Shown: piece by piece, positions 60,679-64,000 of the stretch
How positions within the stretch are numbered: the stretch's first letter is position 1
Layout: the number at the start of each line of letters is the position of its first letter
Source: Bdellovibrio sp. 22V
GTDB taxonomy: Bacteria; Bdellovibrionota; Bdellovibrionia; Bdellovibrionales; Bdellovibrionaceae
DNA: 64,000 nucleotides
Assembly (NCBI RefSeq): GCF_030169785.1
Contig: NZ_CP125854.1
Span: forward strand, 2,294,001 to 2,358,000
Direction of reading: 5' to 3'
The notes under the pieces: model-generated
What the model saw: only the letters and a program-made list of their open reading frames with translations
Databases searched by the model: none
What the model was told of the DNA's origin: nothing
Translations under genes and position numbers: made by a program

Positions 60679-62031
60679 ATGGAAATCGGATTTCTTGGTG
60701 CGGCAGGCACCGTCACTGGATCTAAGTTTCTGATACATAATAACAACACCAGAATTCTTGTCGATTGCGGCATGTTTCAAGGCCTCAAAGAATTGCGTCT
60801 TTTGAACTGGTCTCCGTTTCCTTTTAATCCGCGTGACATCAACGCTGTGGTTTTAACTCATGCGCATCTGGATCATTGCGGAGCTTTGCCATTGTTGGTG
60901 AAGAATGGGTTTCAAGGACCCATTTATTGTACGGAACCGACGCTTGAACTTACGAAAATCATTCTTATGGATTCAGCAAAGATCCAGGAAGAAGATGCGG
61001 AATACGCCAATAAAAAAGGTTTCTCAAAACATGCGCCGGCATTGGCTCTTTATACGACCGAAGACGTTGAAAAAACGTTGCCGCTTTTACGAGGCATTAA
61101 ACTTCATGAAACTTTTCCTGTGGGAAGCCTCAATATTCAATTCTACGGCAGCGGACATATTTTAGGTGCAGCTTCAGCGCTGGTTTCAAACGGCGAAAAA
61201 TCGGTTTATTTCTCGGGAGATCTGGGTCGCAGCAATGATCCATTGATGTGGCCGCCAGAACCTCCGCCGGAGTGTGATTTTATCGTGATGGAGTCGACCT
61301 ATGGGAATAAAGATCATTCGCTGACACCTTCCAAAGACGTCTTAAAACAGTGCATTTTAGATGTGGCGCGATCCAGAGGTGTTCTTTTAATACCGAGTTT
61401 TGCAGTCGGACGCGCACAGAATCTGATCTATGAAATTTCCGAATTAAAAAGGGCAGGGGAAGTGCCGCAAATTCCCGTCTTCTTCAACTCCCCTATGGGT
61501 CATGAAGTTTCTGGACTCTACGAAGATCATGCCGGCTTTCATCGTCTAGGTCCGGGACAGTTCGCTGAATTGATGTCTGAAATCCACTCGGTCAAAACCG
61601 CGGAAGATTCCAAGAGTCTTAATAAGTCTCAAGGACCCATGATCATTATCGCTGCCAGTGGCATGTTGACCGGCGGCCGAGTTTTACATCATTTAAAAGC
61701 TTTCGGCCCGGATCCGCGAAATATGATTTTGCTCGCAGGTTTTCAAAGCGTTGGAACTCGTGGCTGGAGCCTGATAAATGGAGCCAAAGAAATCAAAGTT
61801 CATGGAATGTATGTCGATATCGGCGCTCAAATCGTATCTTCGGATTCATTTTCAGCCCATGGCGATCGCACGGATCTTATGAACTGGTTGAAGGCATCAA
61901 TAAAGCCACCTAAAAAGCTCTTCCTGGTGCATGGGGAAATAAACGCAGCAGAAAGCCTCAAGGAACGCATAAAAACGGACATGGCTTGTGACGTTCAGAT
62001 TCCCGAAATGAATCAAATAGTGAGCCTATAA
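60679..62031 (+). CDS. Beta-CASP metallo-beta-lactamase-fold ribonuclease
   Basis: 450 residues with AGGAG upstream. The MBL motif is H61-A-H63-L-D65-H66-C-G, preceded by the E-I-G-F-L-G-A-A-G-T-V-T-G start of the CPSF73/RNase J-like YSH1 group. Further ligands include G-S-G-H near residue 160, G-D-L-G, S-T-Y-G, and the terminal S-A-H-G-D and V-H-G-E. It probably cuts or degrades RNA in the cytoplasm. It is independent of the preceding secreted pair, with 62 bp between. Confidence 0.9.
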   Translation: MEIGFLGAAGTVTGSKFLIHNNNTRILVDCGMFQGLKELRLLNWSPFPFNPRDINAVVLTHAHLDHCGALPLLVKNGFQGPIYCTEPTLELTKIILMDSAKIQEEDAEYANKKGFSKHAPALALYTTEDVEKTLPLLRGIKLHETFPVGSLNIQFYGSGHILGAASALVSNGEKSVYFSGDLGRSNDPLMWPPEPPPECDFIVMESTYGNKDHSLTPSKDVLKQCILDVARSRGVLLIPSFAVGRAQNLIYEISELKRAGEVPQIPVFFNSPMGHEVSGLYEDHAGFHRLGPGQFAELMSEIHSVKTAEDSKSLNKSQGPMIIIAASGMLTGGRVLHHLKAFGPDPRNMILLAGFQSVGTRGWSLINGAKEIKVHGMYVDIGAQIVSSDSFSAHGDRTDLMNWLKASIKPPKKLFLVHGEINAAESLKERIKTDMACDVQIPEMNQIVSL

Positions 62032-62048
62032 ACGCGTTTATTCAAGAA

Positions 62049-62099
62049 CACCCATACCTGATGTTACATAATATAACTTATCAGAAGAATATATGGGTG
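62049..62099. repeat. Long imperfect hairpin after the beta-CASP gene
   Basis: CACCCATA (62049-62056) pairs with TATGGGTG (62092-62099), and inside them CTGAT (62058-62062) pairs with ATCAG (62080-62084) and TTA with TAA. No T-run follows closely on the plus strand. It may end transcription between the convergent genes or act in RNA. Confidence 0.5.
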
Positions 62100-62115
62100 A
62101 CTTCCCTGATGTTTT

Positions 62116-62604
62116 TCAGAGTTTCAACTTCATCGGAATATATCGGATCTTAGAGCCACCCAGTTCGATCGTTGCTAATTCTCCGGCGTCCGCAAAGCCC
62201 ATTTTTTGATAAAAACTGTGCGCCGTTAAAGTTGATTCCAAATTTATTTCGAAAGCATTTTGTTTTCTAGTTTCCGCAATCATTTCTTTAGCTATTGTGA
62301 CCCCGAAACCTTGGCCTTTGGCTTCGGGAACCAAATAAAGCCCCATGATATGCCCCCGAACCCGTCCATTTTCAGTGATTATAGCTAAGTGCCCGTAGCC
62401 TTCAATTTTGCCGGAATTATCGACGACCCAAACGAACTGATTTTTAATAGCATTCACTCTTTGGTCTTCACGGTAAGGACGATGCCCCCAGCCTTGAATT
62501 TCCTGCGGCGAATGATCTTTGCAGCACACTTCACGGATGGAACGCATGTGCGCTTCATGAATTCCCAATGCATCTTCAGGCAAAGCTCGTCGTACTGTCG
62601 GCAT
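62116..62604 (-). CDS. GNAT-family N-acetyltransferase
   Basis: 162 residues from the ATG at 62604 (AAGGAG six bases upstream). The acetyl-CoA motif A is Y-L-V-P-E-A-K-G-Q-G-F-G-V-T-I-A, and F-Y-Q-K-M-G-F is the usual C-terminal motif. Substrate unknown. It converges with the beta-CASP gene and is divergent from the MASE1 gene. Confidence 0.88.
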   Translation of the reverse strand: MPTVRRALPEDALGIHEAHMRSIREVCCKDHSPQEIQGWGHRPYREDQRVNAIKNQFVWVVDNSGKIEGYGHLAIITENGRVRGHIMGLYLVPEAKGQGFGVTIAKEMIAETRKQNAFEINLESTLTAHSFYQKMGFADAGELATIELGGSKIRYIPMKLKL

Positions 62605-62780
62605 GGCAGACTCCTTCAAAGAATTCTAACAGAGTCGCGCTTCATAGAGTCAACTAATTCACTGTACGGCACTCTTGCCGTTTATATCTATAAACCGGGA
62701 AGCGCCCCCAAGAGAAATTCGTTTCAAGGTTCATTACAACTACGCTCTTTTTGTAACGTAAGTGCAGAGATGTATTGTCT

Positions 62781-64000
62781 ATGAAAAAGAAGATCGCTAA
62801 ATTTGAACGAATGCTGAAGAGTGATAAACAAAAAAACCTTTTGTACATTTTTGCCGTCGCGGTTCTTTATTACGTTACGGGAAAAGTAGGTTTGCTCTTA
62901 GCACTTCCGCCGGGTTATGCCACATTAACATGGGCTCCATTAGGTCTGAGTATTGCCGCTCTTTTGCTATTTGGGACGAACTTGTGGCCCGGCGTCTTTC
63001 TGGGGTCGTTTTTAATCAATATTCGTGAGCTCAATCAGCTCGCAGATCTCATCGTTCCATTTGGTGTCGCTATAGGAAGCACTCTGGGTATTGTCGCGAG
63101 TGTCATCCTGATTCGTCGTTTTATTCAGTTTCCCAAAAAGATCTATAGCGAAAAAGACATCTTTCTATTTTTGTTTCTGTCTTGTTTTGTTTCCTCTGTG
63201 ATCACAGCAACCATCGACGTCACGATTCTTTATTGGGTTGGTGTCGTCACGGTGAAAAATTACTCCGCCAACTGGATTTATTGGTTTGTCGGAGACGCTA
63301 TGGGTGGTCTTATCTTTGCTCCCCTGGCGCTGTTTTTTTCGAATCAATCGCGTAAGTATTGGCTGAGATCTGTTTCTAAAGTTCTTATTCCAGTGGGGTT
63401 TTCCTTTGTTTTATTTTTGCTCATATTTCAGTATTTGAATTCCGCTGAACAAAACAGAGGACTTTCGGAGTTTAATAAGAAGGTGGAATTCACCTTTAAA
63501 AACTTGGAAAAAGATCTTCATTCCAATATTGATGTCTTAAGCTCTCTGCGCAGTTTTTATGAAAGCTCCGAAACCGTAACAGAAGAAGAGTTTCAACTTT
63601 TTTCAAGCCAATTGCGTAAACACCGGCCGAACATTCATGCTTTAGTGTGGACCCCGGTGAATGCAAAAACACCGGATCTTTTTCAGATGAAGTACGCCGA
63701 GCCGGGAGAATTTCATGCACGTCTCCTCCCCGACCTTTCTTCTCTCTATAAAGCATCCTTAGCCACTAAAAACGTCGTTGCTTCCGAACCTCTTCAGACA
63801 GCGGCCGGCCCCAGAGTCTTTTTATTTTTGTCTTTAGAAGATCCATTAGGAGTTCTTAGCGAAGTCGTCTATACGGATCAAATTTTAAAAGACCTCGAAA
63901 CTGCTTTGAATGATAAGAGTTATCGAGTCACAATCTCGGATATCACTCAACAGCCTTTCAAAATCGTTGCGCAGACTTCGGGCGAAAATAATTTTAACAA
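62781..64000 (+). CDS. Partial CDS: MASE1-CHASE sensor protein, cut at the window end
   Basis: The frame starts at an ATG at 62781 and stays open to the last base, so the gene continues outside. The first part has eight or more TM helices with the MASE1 features (P-P-G-Y-A-T-L-T-W-A-P-L-G near residue 50, L-W-P-G-V-F-L-G-S, W-F-V-G-D-A-M-G-G). After one more TM helix a CHASE-like periplasmic domain begins (D-V-L-S-S-L-R-S-F-Y-E-S then E-F-Q-L-F). Such proteins usually end in a histidine kinase or a GGDEF/EAL enzyme, which cannot be seen here. No clear ribosome-binding site is visible. Confidence 0.8.
   Translation, partial: MKKKIAKFERMLKSDKQKNLLYIFAVAVLYYVTGKVGLLLALPPGYATLTWAPLGLSIAALLLFGTNLWPGVFLGSFLINIRELNQLADLIVPFGVAIGSTLGIVASVILIRRFIQFPKKIYSEKDIFLFLFLSCFVSSVITATIDVTILYWVGVVTVKNYSANWIYWFVGDAMGGLIFAPLALFFSNQSRKYWLRSVSKVLIPVGFSFVLFLLIFQYLNSAEQNRGLSEFNKKVEFTFKNLEKDLHSNIDVLSSLRSFYESSETVTEEEFQLFSSQLRKHRPNIHALVWTPVNAKTPDLFQMKYAEPGEFHARLLPDLSSLYKASLATKNVVASEPLQTAAGPRVFLFLSLEDPLGVLSEVVYTDQILKDLETALNDKSYRVTISDITQQPFKIVAQTSGENNFN

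Overview
The window is a densely packed chromosomal segment of a Gram-negative bacterium, most likely Bdellovibrio or a close relative among the Bdellovibrionota. I infer this from gene content, not from a database search. Points in favour: many signal-peptide lipoproteins and outer-membrane proteins, a giant phage-fibre-like surface protein with an S74 chaperone end, an aerobic class I nrdAB pair, leucine dehydrogenase, GH3-type and MMPL-type genes, frequent TTG/GTG starts, and genes abutting with 4-bp overlaps. I see no rRNA, tRNA, CRISPR array or insertion sequence.

Layout. 1-9.2 kb: end of an HTTM partner gene and an HTTM membrane protein, a lipoprotein, a Tyr/Arg/Cys-rich secreted protein, a 1519-residue secreted fibre protein, and a periplasmic binding-like protein. 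9.3-13.4 kb: nrdA-nrdB, with unusual repeated hairpins between the genes and a long 5' region. 13.4-15.9 kb: a YhcC-like radical SAM protein, an MnmC-like methyltransferase and a small binding protein. 15.9-21.0 kb: a translationally coupled operon GH3 ligase - LysE exporter - secreted C45-type Ntn hydrolase, facing a TetR regulator across a region with four half-sites spaced exactly 21 bp apart, followed by a DUF1904 gene. 21.0-27.0 kb: an MMPL/RND transporter fused to a LolA-like domain that keeps its own Shine-Dalgarno, ATG and signal peptide; a secreted 512-residue protein; and an outer-membrane barrel. This looks like a lipid-trafficking cluster.

27.0-36.2 kb: GYF/PilZ protein, FMN reductase, Kup potassium transporter, patatin, a candidate structured small RNA, an SRPBCC protein, a lipoprotein, an abundant outer-membrane barrel with strong terminators, a DUF6790-like protein and an M23 peptidase lipoprotein. 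36.2-43.3 kb (minus strand): the core operon yceD-rpmF-fabH-fabD-fabG-acpP-fabF-rpiB-glyA, without plsX in its usual place. 43.5-47.5 kb: a cysteine-nucleophile alpha/beta hydrolase and a 2OG-oxygenase/ABC importer operon. 48-49.6 kb: a catalytic-domain-only tyrosine recombinase and a membrane-anchored HTH protein, separated by a repeat-rich AT-rich spacer. 49.7-64 kb: argS, an UlaG/NAPE-PLD-like hydrolase, leucine dehydrogenase, a YfgM-like protein with BamB, a lipoprotein, a pair of overlapping secreted proteins (nucleoside-phosphorylase fold and ADP-ribosyltransferase-like fold), a beta-CASP nuclease, a GNAT enzyme and the start of a MASE1-CHASE sensor.

The strongest candidates for undescribed biology are the GH3-LysE-C45 operon with its phased operators, the secreted phosphorylase/ADP-ribosyltransferase-like pair, the MMPL-LolA fusion with an apparent internal start, the candidate small RNA near 31.8 kb, and the covarying tandem hairpins between nrdA and nrdB.
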